A stretch of DNA of 16,833 bases, from assembly GCA_045531685.1 (NCBI GenBank), contig JAZSEL010000028.1, positions 1 to 16,833 of the forward strand, in the 5' to 3' direction. The stretch's first letter is position 1, and every line of letters starts with the position of its first letter. The notes below the pieces were generated by a model. The model made no database searches. It saw only the letters and a list, made by a program, of their open reading frames with translations, and was not told where the DNA came from. The stretch is from RGIG8767 sp045531685. GTDB taxonomy: Bacteria > Bacillota > Clostridia > Lachnospirales > Lachnospiraceae. Of this stretch, positions 7,998-16,520 are shown in pieces. Both the position numbers and the translations under genes were made by a program.

Positions 7998-10182
7998 AAT
8001 CACTTGTAACAAGTTCTGTATAGAACCCGTTACGTGCGTATAATTCTTCATGGGTTCCCCGTTCTACCACTTCCCCATGGTTCATTACAATAATTTCATC
8101 ACAGTCACGGATGGTTGAAAGCCTATGTGCCACTACAATACAGGTGATTCCCCTGTCCTTTATCGCTTTTACCACTTCATATTCTGTCTTGGCATCCAAC
8201 GCTGAGGTCGCTTCATCCAAAATAATAATGGTAGGGTCCTGGGCAAGTACACGGGCAATTTCCATTCTCTGACGCTGACCACCGGAGAAATCCTTCCCTC
8301 CCTCGATAATCTTATAATCGTAACCGCCGTCACGCTGCATAATGTCTTCATGAAGCTGCGCATCTCTTGCCGCCATAATCATTTCAAAATCTTCTATGGA
8401 ATGATCCCACATCTTAATATTATTGGCGATGGTGTCCTCAAATAAAATAATGTCCTGATCCACCACAGCCAGTGAGCCTGTAAACACACTTCTGTCTATT
8501 TCGGTCATAGGTTTTCCGTCAAAAAGAATCTCTCCGCTCCATGGCTGATAAAGACCTGATATCAGCTTAGACAATGTGGATTTTCCGCATCCTGAGGTGC
8601 CCACAAAGGCCACTCTGCTTCCCGGCTTCATACTCAGATTAAAATCCTTAATTAAAGGCACTCCCAATCTTGAATATCCAAAGGTAACATTTTTCATTTC
8701 AATATTGCCGCTAAGTTTTTTATACTCTTCATTCTCATCGGACTGTCGTCCCACACATACAATATCTGTAGAATACTTCATGACATCGTCAATCCGCTCC
8801 ATCTCCGTACGCATTTCCTGTATGGACTGACCGGCTGCTATCAACTGGGTTGCCGGTGCCATAAAAGACGTCAAAAAGCCTTGAAATGCCATAACCATAC
8901 CTACCGTAAATTCACCTTCCATGGTAAGCCATACACCAAGAATCAGTACGATTGTATTGGCTATACCGGAAACCATCTGCGGAATCAGTCCGATGTACTG
9001 ATTCATTTTTTCGTATTTCACCCCCTGGGCATTAACACTTGCCTGATATCCGCCCCATCTTTCAAAAAATCCGTTTTCTGCACCGCTGGCTTTAATAGTC
9101 TCTATCATTTCGATACCGGCAACAGTAGTACTGACTAGTTTCCCTGCATCTCTCATCTGTACACGGGTCATATTAATCCGTTTCTTCGATATAATCCGTG
9201 ACATCATCGTGTTGATTAATATGGAAGAAATACCAACCAATGATAACAACAGACTGTAACGTATGATAACTACCAGATAAAATACCATCATGCATGCCTG
9301 AATAACGAGCGGCGATATCGTGTTTATCAATGTATTGGCAACGGATGCATTGCTGCCCTTACGCTGCTGGATATCACCTGCCATACGCTGTGAAAAAAAA
9401 CTCATTGGAAGATGAAGCACCTTCCACATGTAAGTAGTACTGCCTACTACGTCCATCTTCGCATTTAGTCTTGTTGCGTAAATATCTTTGATAAATAAGG
9501 TGACAAGTTGAACCACCGTCATTAGTACCATTGCAAAAAAGAGTGGTTTTACCCACTCCGGATTGGTTCCCGTCAGTAAGCGGTCAAGAAAAATTCTCGA
9601 AAACGCAGGCGAAATAATTCCGATTAACGAAGTAATCACCGTGGTAATTATGGTAAATGCTATGGCAGTTTTTGCACCTGTCAGTTTTTCCCCTGCAAAA
9701 GAAAGCATACTCTTAGGTGCTCCCCCCGGCTCAAATTCCTCTGTTGGCTCAAACTGGATACAAATACCCGTAAATGATTTATCAAAGGTATCCATCGAAA
9801 CGGCATAGGTTCCCCTTGCCGGATCATTCAAAATAGCTTTGTTTTTCTTAAAACCATTGAGTACCACAAAATGATTGAAATTCCAATGAATAATACAGGG
9901 AAACGTCCCATACACCTTTAACGCCTCCGGCTCATATCGAAAGGCCTTTGCATTCAACCCATAACTTTTTGCTGCCAAAAGGATGTTCCTTGCATTGGAG
10001 CCGTCTCTGGAAACACCGCAATCCTCACGCACCTGCTCTAACGGAATCCATTTTTCATAATAAGCAAGTATCATGGTCAGGGATGCTGCACCACATTCCA
10101 AAGCTTCCATCTGCATCACAACCGGAACCTTTGCCACACCTTTGGTAAGGGGGTTCTTTCGCTGTTTGTTTTTATTTTCCAT
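7996..10182 (-). CDS. NHLM/NHLP-type peptide export ABC transporter with C39 leader peptidase
   Basis: This 728-residue protein combines leader cleavage and export of a peptide with a double-Gly-type leader. Residues 1 to about 140 are a C39 cysteine peptidase: Gln24 (oxyanion), catalytic Cys30 in ECGAASL, His104 in NHFVVLNGF and Asp120 in NDPARG. All three catalytic residues are present, so it should be active. A six-helix domain follows at about 165-460. The ATPase has Walker A GTSGCGKST (528-536), signature FSGGQRQR (Ser633) and Walker B IILDEATSALD. ATG 10182 has GAGGT 7 nt upstream. It lies between the HlyD-like gene (10-nt gap) and the second exporter subunit (11-nt gap), the usual three-gene NHLM export layout (TIGR03796-type). 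No precursor peptide or maturation enzyme is seen in the window. Confidence 0.92.
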   Translation of the reverse strand: MENKNKQRKNPLTKGVAKVPVVMQMEALECGAASLTMILAYYEKWIPLEQVREDCGVSRDGSNARNILLAAKSYGLNAKAFRYEPEALKVYGTFPCIIHWNFNHFVVLNGFKKNKAILNDPARGTYAVSMDTFDKSFTGICIQFEPTEEFEPGGAPKSMLSFAGEKLTGAKTAIAFTIITTVITSLIGIISPAFSRIFLDRLLTGTNPEWVKPLFFAMVLMTVVQLVTLFIKDIYATRLNAKMDVVGSTTYMWKVLHLPMSFFSQRMAGDIQQRKGSNASVANTLINTISPLVIQACMMVFYLVVIIRYSLLLSLVGISSILINTMMSRIISKKRINMTRVQMRDAGKLVSTTVAGIEMIETIKASGAENGFFERWGGYQASVNAQGVKYEKMNQYIGLIPQMVSGIANTIVLILGVWLTMEGEFTVGMVMAFQGFLTSFMAPATQLIAAGQSIQEMRTEMERIDDVMKYSTDIVCVGRQSDENEEYKKLSGNIEMKNVTFGYSRLGVPLIKDFNLSMKPGSRVAFVGTSGCGKSTLSKLISGLYQPWSGEILFDGKPMTEIDRSVFTGSLAVVDQDIILFEDTIANNIKMWDHSIEDFEMIMAARDAQLHEDIMQRDGGYDYKIIEGGKDFSGGQRQRMEIARVLAQDPTIIILDEATSALDAKTEYEVVKAIKDRGITCIVVAHRLSTIRDCDEIIVMNHGEVVERGTHEELYARNGFYTELVTSD

Positions 10183-10192
10183 CTGTCGTACC

Positions 10193-10669
10193 TCAATTCA
10201 AAACAAAGGACATGGGTGAAACACTTTCCACAGTAATCTCTGCGGCATAAATTCCCTCGGGAACTTCACCCTCAATCAAAATCTCGTACACCCATTCTCC
10301 CTGCGTAAGTCCCCCCACATGAAGTGCATAATCCGCAAAGCTATTATCCACAACAACAGGCCGGAGCTTAATTTCACCGATGGTACACTGCGCTTCTTTG
10401 ACAGTTACCGACATTCCGACAGCTACTTTATCAATATCCGCTTCCTTTATGTATCCTTTTATCTGTCCGTCTGCGTCTGCTATTGCAGGTGTAACAAGAA
10501 TGGTATCCAAATGTCCCAAAATGCCCCACGCACAGACTCCTATCAGCAAAACAACAATGGATAACAATATCACCCACACACTGGGATTTGATACTCTAAT
10601 ATATTCATTCAACTGTTCCGGAGAAGATACCCTGTCGATACTCTTCTTTCTGAATAACTGTTCATTCAT
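10193..10669 (-). CDS. Short HlyD-like secretion accessory protein of the NHLM export set
   Basis: The protein has about 158 residues: a basic N-terminus (LFRKKSIDRVSSPEQLNEYI), one membrane helix (about 30-55) and a small extracytoplasmic barrel-like domain. The segment GYIKEADIDKVAVGMSVTV is the half-motif seen at the membrane-proximal end of HlyD-type adaptors. The N-terminus with SSPEQL before the helix resembles the NHLM secretion protein family (TIGR03794-type). It is short and lacks the long coiled-coil hairpin, which suits a cell without an outer membrane. The start at 10669 follows AGGGG by 10 nt. An in-frame ATG at 10687 has no visible ribosome binding site; if used, the protein is 164 residues. 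It sits directly before the peptidase exporter. Confidence 0.78.
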   Translation of the reverse strand: MNEQLFRKKSIDRVSSPEQLNEYIRVSNPSVWVILLSIVVLLIGVCAWGILGHLDTILVTPAIADADGQIKGYIKEADIDKVAVGMSVTVKEAQCTIGEIKLRPVVVDNSFADYALHVGGLTQGEWVYEILIEGEVPEGIYAAEITVESVSPMSFVLN

Positions 10670-10679
10670 ATTATTTGTT

Positions 10680-10684
10680 CCCCT
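10680..10684 (-). promoter_or_regulatory. Ribosome binding site favouring the inner start of the HlyD-like gene
   Basis: AGGGG on the - strand is 10 nt before ATG 10669. It lies just inside the ORF that would begin at ATG 10687, which itself has no such site, so the inner ATG is preferred. Confidence 0.5.
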
Positions 10685-10697
10685 CATCGTCTAAAAT

Positions 10698-12320
10698 TTA
10701 TATCTTGCTACCTGCTGCCATCTTTTTGGCTTTATGTAGTTTTTCCGTATCAAGCATATTAAATCTGCCTGAGATTATGACAAGCTCAGATTGCAGACAG
10801 AAAATTTCTGCTGCAGTTATGAAAAAATCTGCGATTACATCAATCGCAACCGCAACGGCAACTCCTTCAAGCGGCAGTCCAAGCTGTGTAAAAAGTATTG
10901 TACATAATGCTACACTGCCACCGGGTATCGGCGGAGTCGCAACAGTTAATATCACAGATGTAAATATCGCCATTCCAATCCATACCGGTGTAACAGTCAC
11001 GGAATAAATCTCTGCCATACAAAAAGCAATGACAATAAATTCCGTCACCGAATTGATCCCAAAAAGAATCTGTCCCAAAGGAATACCGAAATTGACAATC
11101 TTTTTATCGATACCAAGCTGCTTTTCGCAGGTTTCCATTGTCGTTGTCAGCGCTGCCGATGACGAAGCTGTTGTTAATCCAATTAAAAAAGAAGGCATAA
11201 TCTTTCTGATAAAAGCAGCCGGCTTTACCTTGGTAGTAAAGCAAATAAGACCCAAATATACCATCATTGCAAAAAGACAACCTACTACTATAAATACAGG
11301 TGCCTTATATGCTTTCAGTAAAATAGAAAAACTATTGTTTACTACCATACTGTAAAGACAAATAAATATGACAACACAAATCGCCGAACATATTACTTCA
11401 ATAATAAATTTAAAAACCGTATTTGCCTGTTCAACGAAAGAAACTACAAGACTTGCCTTACTGCCGAGTACCAAAAGCGCAATTCCTACCATTGCCGCAA
11501 TAAAGATAATCTGCAAAAAATTCCCTTCCGTAAACGGAGTAATCATATTGTCCGGAATAATACCGAGTATCATCGAATAGGGTCCAAAAAGGTCTATATT
11601 CCCTTTAGCACCGCCATTCGAAAAACGAAACATTGGAAGAATGCATAATGCAAAGACTGTCGGCAGAAAACTCATCATAAAGAGCATACGCCCAATCATT
11701 TTTTTACCAATACTTGAAAGAGTCGCCATATCGCCAATGCCGCATATTCCCCACACAACGGAGAAAAAAATCATAATCCCCGCAACTGCATTAAGCAGCC
11801 CTAAAAAGATATCCGATATCGGAACTAATATCCCACTGCATATCAATTCCTGCACATTCTGCGGCAGTAGCTTTGATAACGCTCCGCCTGAAAGAGCCAA
11901 TGCCACTGCAGCCACAATATAAACCATTTGTGAGGGTTGCTTTTTCTTTGGTGAAAAAATGACTATATTCTGTCCATTCCGGTACTGCCATACCGGTGCC
12001 ATGCCGATTCCGGCCAGAAGTACTCTTGAGAAGTCCTCATCATCCCCGCTTATAAACGGATTATAGTTTTCCCCGGTTACAATTACTTCGATACGGATCC
12101 TGCCCAGACGTCTCACACATTTCAGAGTGCAGACCGTTTTCTCTCCAAGAGCCTCTTGATAATTTAGCAATGTATCTTCAAGCGTAAGGGTTGTCCTCAA
12201 TATTTCCTTTTGTTCTGTCTTATACCTTCGCAGAAATTCCGAAACAGCATCAACTGCTGTTCCTATTTCCTGATTGGTAAGACTGAACTTATCCGTTGTC
12301 TGTAGGCTTACTTCCTTCAT
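10698..12320 (-). CDS. DAACS/SDF-family symporter with an N-terminal RsbW-like GHKL domain
   Basis: Residues 1 to about 124 are a soluble domain placed before a symporter that would normally start near residue 130. It resembles a degenerate RsbW-like GHKL domain: helix with TLEDTLLNYQ (Glu48, Asp49, Asn53), a GENYNPF motif (83-89) and a terminal strand with Asn118. The G1-box Asp is Val81 and the Gly-rich GLG box is lost. Residues about 130-530 are a full dicarboxylate/amino-acid:cation symporter fold, with the Ser-rich hairpin TTASSSAALTTTMETC and the second hairpin TPPIPGGSVAL. The usual NMDGT motif of helix 7 is replaced by GINSVTE, and the Asp/Arg/Asn pattern of helix 8 by DVIADFFITAAEI. 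It is therefore a divergent member whose substrate cannot be predicted. ATG 12320 has GAGG upstream, and the MATE gene stops 15 nt before. With eight helices the N-terminus should be cytoplasmic, as a GHKL domain requires. Confidence 0.88.
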   Translation of the reverse strand: MKEVSLQTTDKFSLTNQEIGTAVDAVSEFLRRYKTEQKEILRTTLTLEDTLLNYQEALGEKTVCTLKCVRRLGRIRIEVIVTGENYNPFISGDDEDFSRVLLAGIGMAPVWQYRNGQNIVIFSPKKKQPSQMVYIVAAVALALSGGALSKLLPQNVQELICSGILVPISDIFLGLLNAVAGIMIFFSVVWGICGIGDMATLSSIGKKMIGRMLFMMSFLPTVFALCILPMFRFSNGGAKGNIDLFGPYSMILGIIPDNMITPFTEGNFLQIIFIAAMVGIALLVLGSKASLVVSFVEQANTVFKFIIEVICSAICVVIFICLYSMVVNNSFSILLKAYKAPVFIVVGCLFAMMVYLGLICFTTKVKPAAFIRKIMPSFLIGLTTASSSAALTTTMETCEKQLGIDKKIVNFGIPLGQILFGINSVTEFIVIAFCMAEIYSVTVTPVWIGMAIFTSVILTVATPPIPGGSVALCTILFTQLGLPLEGVAVAVAIDVIADFFITAAEIFCLQSELVIISGRFNMLDTEKLHKAKKMAAGSKI

Positions 12321-12335
12321 CGTACAGTTTCCTCA

Positions 12336-14108
12336 TTATTTATCTAAATCAAGGGTAATTATATTCATCTTATATGCATAGGAATAATCAATATTCTTTG
12401 ATATCTTCTGCACCATCTTTACGCCTATCTTGTTAAATGTTGTATCACTATAATCAAAATCCAAAGGATTATATGGCTTTGCGGCATTACGGATAATTAT
12501 GCGCATTCTGTCCGGGTCGGAAAACAATTTAATATCCATAATCTCTTTCGCAATAGATTCACCCGGTTCCGACAGCGTATGTGCCACAAAATCCGATGTA
12601 ATTTCCTCCAGACAAAGGGCTGTCTTATAAGCAATCTTTTCTGAGAGCCCTTCTGCACAAAGGAAATCATGTACCTTATCAGATACACCTGCTGCCGTCT
12701 TATTGTCTGATTGGATACTGATATCCAGAACAGGTACATTATCACGAATGTTTTCATCCAAACATAACAGACGGTCTACGGAAAACGTAAAACTTCTGAT
12801 TTTGACAGAACGTAAAACAAACAGCAGAACAAGGAAAATAACAAAGTTCAGCCCGTAAGCCAGCCAGATTCCGGTATATCCGAGACTAGCAATTAACGGA
12901 AGTAAAATAATCGGATAAATAACAGAATCCGGTGCAATGGAATATAATATTCCCATTCCCGCCTTCTCTGTAGACTCAAAAAACTGCGTCATAAGACGTA
13001 CCGCAAGAATTACCGGCATAAACAAAAAGCATATGAAGACACCCTTCCTTATATTCATATCGCCGGGCATCCCATAAAACTGCTGTAATATCGGTAATAG
13101 CAGAAACAATGCAATACAACCGCCGACTGTAACGAATAATCCTATCTTATATCCTTCACGAAGTGTTCTCTTAATACCATTCTTATCCCTTGCACCATAA
13201 AGGATTCCAAACAATGGTGCCGTAGCAAGTGCCACACCGTTGGTTGCCGACTGCGCAAAGGTACAGATACTCTTTACTACCGTATATACAGAAAGTGCTG
13301 TTGCACTTTGGCTAAATGCCGCAAGAATAATCTTATTCACAATCCCCGACACAACTCCGTCTGCCAGATTATTGGCGGATGTCGGGAATCCATGTTTCAG
13401 TATCTCCTTAAACTCTTTCAAAGAAAATCTAAACTTTGTAAACTTCACAGGCAGTTTTTTTCTTTTCATGGTTGTATACGATACCGTTGAGCATATAAGT
13501 CCTGCCAGACAGGTTCCGTAGCCAAGACCGGCGATGGCATATTCTTCCGGCAATAATTGCACGATAGTTGCCGATAAAATAATATTGGCTGCAATACTTA
13601 TCAATGCGTTTACAAATACCTCTTTCTGATATCCGTAAATGGAAAGTATTTTCCCCAAATAAGTATTAATACAGGAAAACAAAAGTGTTCCCGCACATGC
13701 CTGTATATAAATAACCGCCAGTTCTACCACCTGTGCATTATCTCCACCGCCAAGGCCTACGGACAACTGTCTTGCAAACACAAAACCGATAACCGCAAAC
13801 AGAATTCCGGCTACTGCAACTCCTATAACCCCCATACTATAGGAACAGTTAATCTCTTTGCGTTCTCCCCTGCCCAGTGAAATGGTAATTTTCACGATTA
13901 CGCCACTAATAATTGTCATGATCAGCGCCCGGAAAATATTAATAACCGGAGAAGCTACCGCCACTGCCGCAATAGCCGTCTGGTCAATTAAAAAGCCTGC
14001 CAAAAGTGTATCGGCCATTAATGTAATATTAGCTGCAAGCGTAATCATAAAGCACGCCGGAGTCATATGTAACACGGATTTCTTAATTAATTGATTATTC
14101 TCTCCCAT
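12336..14108 (-). CDS. MATE-family transporter fused to a C-terminal RsbW-like GHKL domain
   Basis: Residues 1 to about 450 (numbered from 14108) form a twelve-helix MATE/MOP-superfamily transporter related to NorM/DinF-type cation-coupled exporters. An LLAGFLIDQTAIAAVAVASP stretch in helix 1 and an internal repeat are visible. MATE proteins usually end after helix 12; this one continues for about 133 residues (458-590) with an RsbW-like pattern. That domain has a helix CLEEITSDFVAH (Glu501-Glu502, Asp506 in place of the N-box Asn), AAKPYNPLDF (YNP 546-548), an IGVKMVQKIS segment and a last strand MNIITLDL. The G1-box Asp is replaced by Asn and its Gly by Ala, so ATP binding is doubtful. The start is uncertain: ATG 14108 has GGAG 9 nt upstream, while in-frame ATG 14123 (five residues longer) has only a more distant GAGGT. 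It lies directly after the nucleotidase gene. Substrate is unknown. Confidence 0.88.
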   Translation of the reverse strand: MGENNQLIKKSVLHMTPACFMITLAANITLMADTLLAGFLIDQTAIAAVAVASPVINIFRALIMTIISGVIVKITISLGRGERKEINCSYSMGVIGVAVAGILFAVIGFVFARQLSVGLGGGDNAQVVELAVIYIQACAGTLLFSCINTYLGKILSIYGYQKEVFVNALISIAANIILSATIVQLLPEEYAIAGLGYGTCLAGLICSTVSYTTMKRKKLPVKFTKFRFSLKEFKEILKHGFPTSANNLADGVVSGIVNKIILAAFSQSATALSVYTVVKSICTFAQSATNGVALATAPLFGILYGARDKNGIKRTLREGYKIGLFVTVGGCIALFLLLPILQQFYGMPGDMNIRKGVFICFLFMPVILAVRLMTQFFESTEKAGMGILYSIAPDSVIYPIILLPLIASLGYTGIWLAYGLNFVIFLVLLFVLRSVKIRSFTFSVDRLLCLDENIRDNVPVLDISIQSDNKTAAGVSDKVHDFLCAEGLSEKIAYKTALCLEEITSDFVAHTLSEPGESIAKEIMDIKLFSDPDRMRIIIRNAAKPYNPLDFDYSDTTFNKIGVKMVQKISKNIDYSYAYKMNIITLDLDK

Positions 14109-14117
14109 CCTTACCTT

Positions 14118-14121
14118 CTCC
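14118..14121 (-). promoter_or_regulatory. Ribosome binding site favouring the inner MATE start
   Basis: GGAG on the - strand is 9 nt before ATG 14108, and a second purine run AAGG lies closer. It supports 14108 over the ATG at 14123, but not decisively. Confidence 0.4.
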
Positions 14122-14127
14122 ATCTGT

Positions 14128-16011
14128 TTATTCTACCTCGATTCGCCCGCTTCCCGTCGTTTCGCCGTAATCTACCATAAATCCGGTATATTTATCCAAA
14201 AGAGGCGAATTATCTGCATCTACTATACCATTTTCAAATCCCTGCACGTAATTTGCCAGAACCATGTAATCCTCCATCACATAGTCAAGGACATTTACCG
14301 CTCCTTCAAACATGGCGCATCCGTCACCCAAATCCCTGAGAGTATAATTATAACCTGCCAGATTGTATTCGCCGTCAAGTTTAAGGTCTTCCCATTCATT
14401 TGTATCCTTGTTATAAATCTTTACTTCATGAACACGGTACTCACCGGTCGGCCCGCCAATCCAGATTCCGTTTTCATCTTCCTGTACCGTACATGGAATG
14501 GAAGTATTAATGTGATAAGTCATACCGGAAACCTGTAAAAATCCACCGCTTTCTTCTCCGGAACCAAGCTGTCTGCTTCCCCATTCCAAAGCATCCAAAA
14601 GCTGCTGTCCGCTAACTGTCTGCAAACAAGCTACATTTCCGAATGTATGAATATCTTTACAGATTTTGTATGTAATATCTCCTGTAACTGCCTTATTACG
14701 GATACCACCACCATTCATAATGCTGACATCCACATCCATGTCCATTCCGTCAAATAAATAATACAATGCATCCGCACAGAAATCGCCGGTATTGGTTTCC
14801 TGTCCTCTGACCATACGATTTCCTTCCGGGTCATAATTATCCAATACTACCTCGGCAGTTCCTACCTTTTGTCCAAGCATGGTATCAATCTCTGCTATCC
14901 ATGCGTCTTTAATTCCCTGTACCTCTGCATCTGCAACAAGTTCTGTTCCTTTATAGATATCAGAATATAATTCATATCCTTCTACTGTCTCATTGTCATC
15001 TGCCAGAATTTCTTTTGACTCAATGAAATTCGTCGTAATCGCGCCGCTTTCAGCATCTATAACCATCATACCGATTCTGTCAAAATACTGTCCGGTCTGG
15101 GTTAACAACACTTTATTGCCGTCCTTGTCAGCAACTTCCATACCCTCTACCGTACTATGGGAATGTCCGTCAATAAAAGCATCCAGTCCGGTTACATTTG
15201 CTATGGTTTCTTCACTGGTCCATGGAGTAGATGATATATCATCTCCCAGATGTCCCAGCGCAATCACCTTCGTTGCTCCTGCTTCTTTCGCTTCATCAAT
15301 TGCCTGTTGTACTGCATTGTAAAGTTCACTGCCATCCTCTCCTCCGGCAATTCCATAAATGAAGTTTCCTTCCTCATCCTGAAAATAAGCAGGTGTAGTC
15401 TTGGTAAATGTCTCAGGAGTTGTAATACCAACAACAGCAATGGTCTCTTCTCCTGCCTGCAACAGTTCAAAACTGTTTAGTACGTTTTCGCCACACACGC
15501 CATCGGCTTCGTTATGGAAATTGCAGGATACGTACGGATATTCTGCCATATCAATTGCCTTCATACATCCGAACATACCATAATCAAACTCATGATTTCC
15601 CAAGGTTGCCACATCATAGCCTGCTGCATTCATCATCTTTATAATTGTTTCACCATTATCCATGGAGCCGTAAGCAGTTCCCTGGATATGATCTCCTGCA
15701 TCCACCAGATATACATAGCCGTATTCTTTCTGCAGTTCTTTTTTAATTGCAGCAATGACATCGTAACTGATAGGACCGTCCACATATGTATGCACATCAT
15801 TTGTGTATAAAATGACAATATCTTCGGCGTTTGCATTTTCCTCTGCTTGGGCCTTAGTATCTACAGTTTCTTCCGTAGCCGCTTCCGTGGCTTCTTCCAC
15901 TGTTTCTGCTGTTGCCGTTACATCCGCATCCGCCGTCCCACATCCGATAAGTGTCATGCTTACCAATATACTCATAAAAAACAGACTTAAAAATCTTTTG
16001 TATCGCTTCAT
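14128..16011 (-). CDS. 5'-nucleotidase/UshA-family lipoprotein
   Basis: The 627-residue protein starts with a lipoprotein signal peptide (lipobox LIGC, lipidated Cys24) and an Ala/Thr/Glu-rich spacer (about 28-62), so it is displayed on the outer face of the membrane. The metallophosphoesterase domain shows the metal-binding motifs LYTNDVHTY (Asp72, His74), DAGDH (Asp107), LGNHEFDYG (Asn139, His140), ALGHLGDD and GHSHSTVEG. The C-terminal 5'-nucleotidase domain shows NTGDFCADALYY and NGGGIR, the latter carrying the substrate-binding Arg. Family members hydrolyse nucleotides (for example AMP to adenosine), UDP-sugars or cyclic nucleotides; the exact substrate cannot be told. No LPXTG signal is present. 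It follows the small lipoprotein gene by 17 nt and precedes the MATE gene. All key residues appear intact, so an active enzyme is expected. Confidence 0.92.
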   Translation of the reverse strand: MKRYKRFLSLFFMSILVSMTLIGCGTADADVTATAETVEEATEAATEETVDTKAQAEENANAEDIVILYTNDVHTYVDGPISYDVIAAIKKELQKEYGYVYLVDAGDHIQGTAYGSMDNGETIIKMMNAAGYDVATLGNHEFDYGMFGCMKAIDMAEYPYVSCNFHNEADGVCGENVLNSFELLQAGEETIAVVGITTPETFTKTTPAYFQDEEGNFIYGIAGGEDGSELYNAVQQAIDEAKEAGATKVIALGHLGDDISSTPWTSEETIANVTGLDAFIDGHSHSTVEGMEVADKDGNKVLLTQTGQYFDRIGMMVIDAESGAITTNFIESKEILADDNETVEGYELYSDIYKGTELVADAEVQGIKDAWIAEIDTMLGQKVGTAEVVLDNYDPEGNRMVRGQETNTGDFCADALYYLFDGMDMDVDVSIMNGGGIRNKAVTGDITYKICKDIHTFGNVACLQTVSGQQLLDALEWGSRQLGSGEESGGFLQVSGMTYHINTSIPCTVQEDENGIWIGGPTGEYRVHEVKIYNKDTNEWEDLKLDGEYNLAGYNYTLRDLGDGCAMFEGAVNVLDYVMEDYMVLANYVQGFENGIVDADNSPLLDKYTGFMVDYGETTGSGRIEVE

Positions 16012-16028
16012 CTTCCTTTATTCCTCTC

Positions 16029-16502
16029 TTACTTCATCACATCAGATATCGTTAATAAACTGTTCACTTCATCCTCTATATAATACCGTTCCCCGTCGAA
16101 CATATATACAATGCCCTCAGCCTGTGCAACCACTTCAAGTTCTACCGCCCCGTAATCGCCCGGGGTGTCAAGACTCATCTGCTGATAAATATTGGTTGCA
16201 TCAAGCAAAACATGAACATTTTTATTTGTGTCAAACTCGTATACGGCAACCTCATCCACTCCTTCTTCCAAAATCGGATAGGTTAATGAATATTCACCGA
16301 ATGACTGCGTTTTAAATTCTTCCACTTTATCAACTAAAATCCCGTCTTCATTCAGATAATACTCGCTTGAACCGGAAATCTCTACCTCTTCAACAACCGC
16401 CGTTCTTTCCTCAGAAGTACTCTCTGCTTCTTTGCTTCCACATCCGATAGCTCCCAGTGTTACCACACCAATAACTGCTACTAAAAAAAATTCCCTTTTC
16501 AT
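16029..16502 (-). CDS. Small lipoprotein of unknown function
   Basis: The 157-residue protein has a signal peptide MKREFFLVAVIGVVTLGAIGC with a clear lipobox (AIGC, Cys21). A Ser/Glu-rich spacer follows, then a beta-rich acidic domain with Tyr-rich pieces such as SSEYYLNEDG and YMFDGERYYIEDE. ATG 16502 is preceded by AGGAG at 8 nt. It is not recognised as a known family. Its position between the RsbW-like gene and the nucleotidase, with gaps of 18 and 17 nt, suggests an extracellular partner of the nucleotidase or a binding component of the system. Confidence 0.85.
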   Translation of the reverse strand: MKREFFLVAVIGVVTLGAIGCGSKEAESTSEERTAVVEEVEISGSSEYYLNEDGILVDKVEEFKTQSFGEYSLTYPILEEGVDEVAVYEFDTNKNVHVLLDATNIYQQMSLDTPGDYGAVELEVVAQAEGIVYMFDGERYYIEDEVNSLLTISDVMK

Positions 16503-16520
16503 CTTTTACACTCCTATTTG

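Noticed and set aside
15803..16315. A 170-codon open frame on the + strand across the nucleotidase and lipoprotein starts
   Set aside because: It runs antisense over two signal peptides and the gene gap, and the translation is compositionally biased with no motif.
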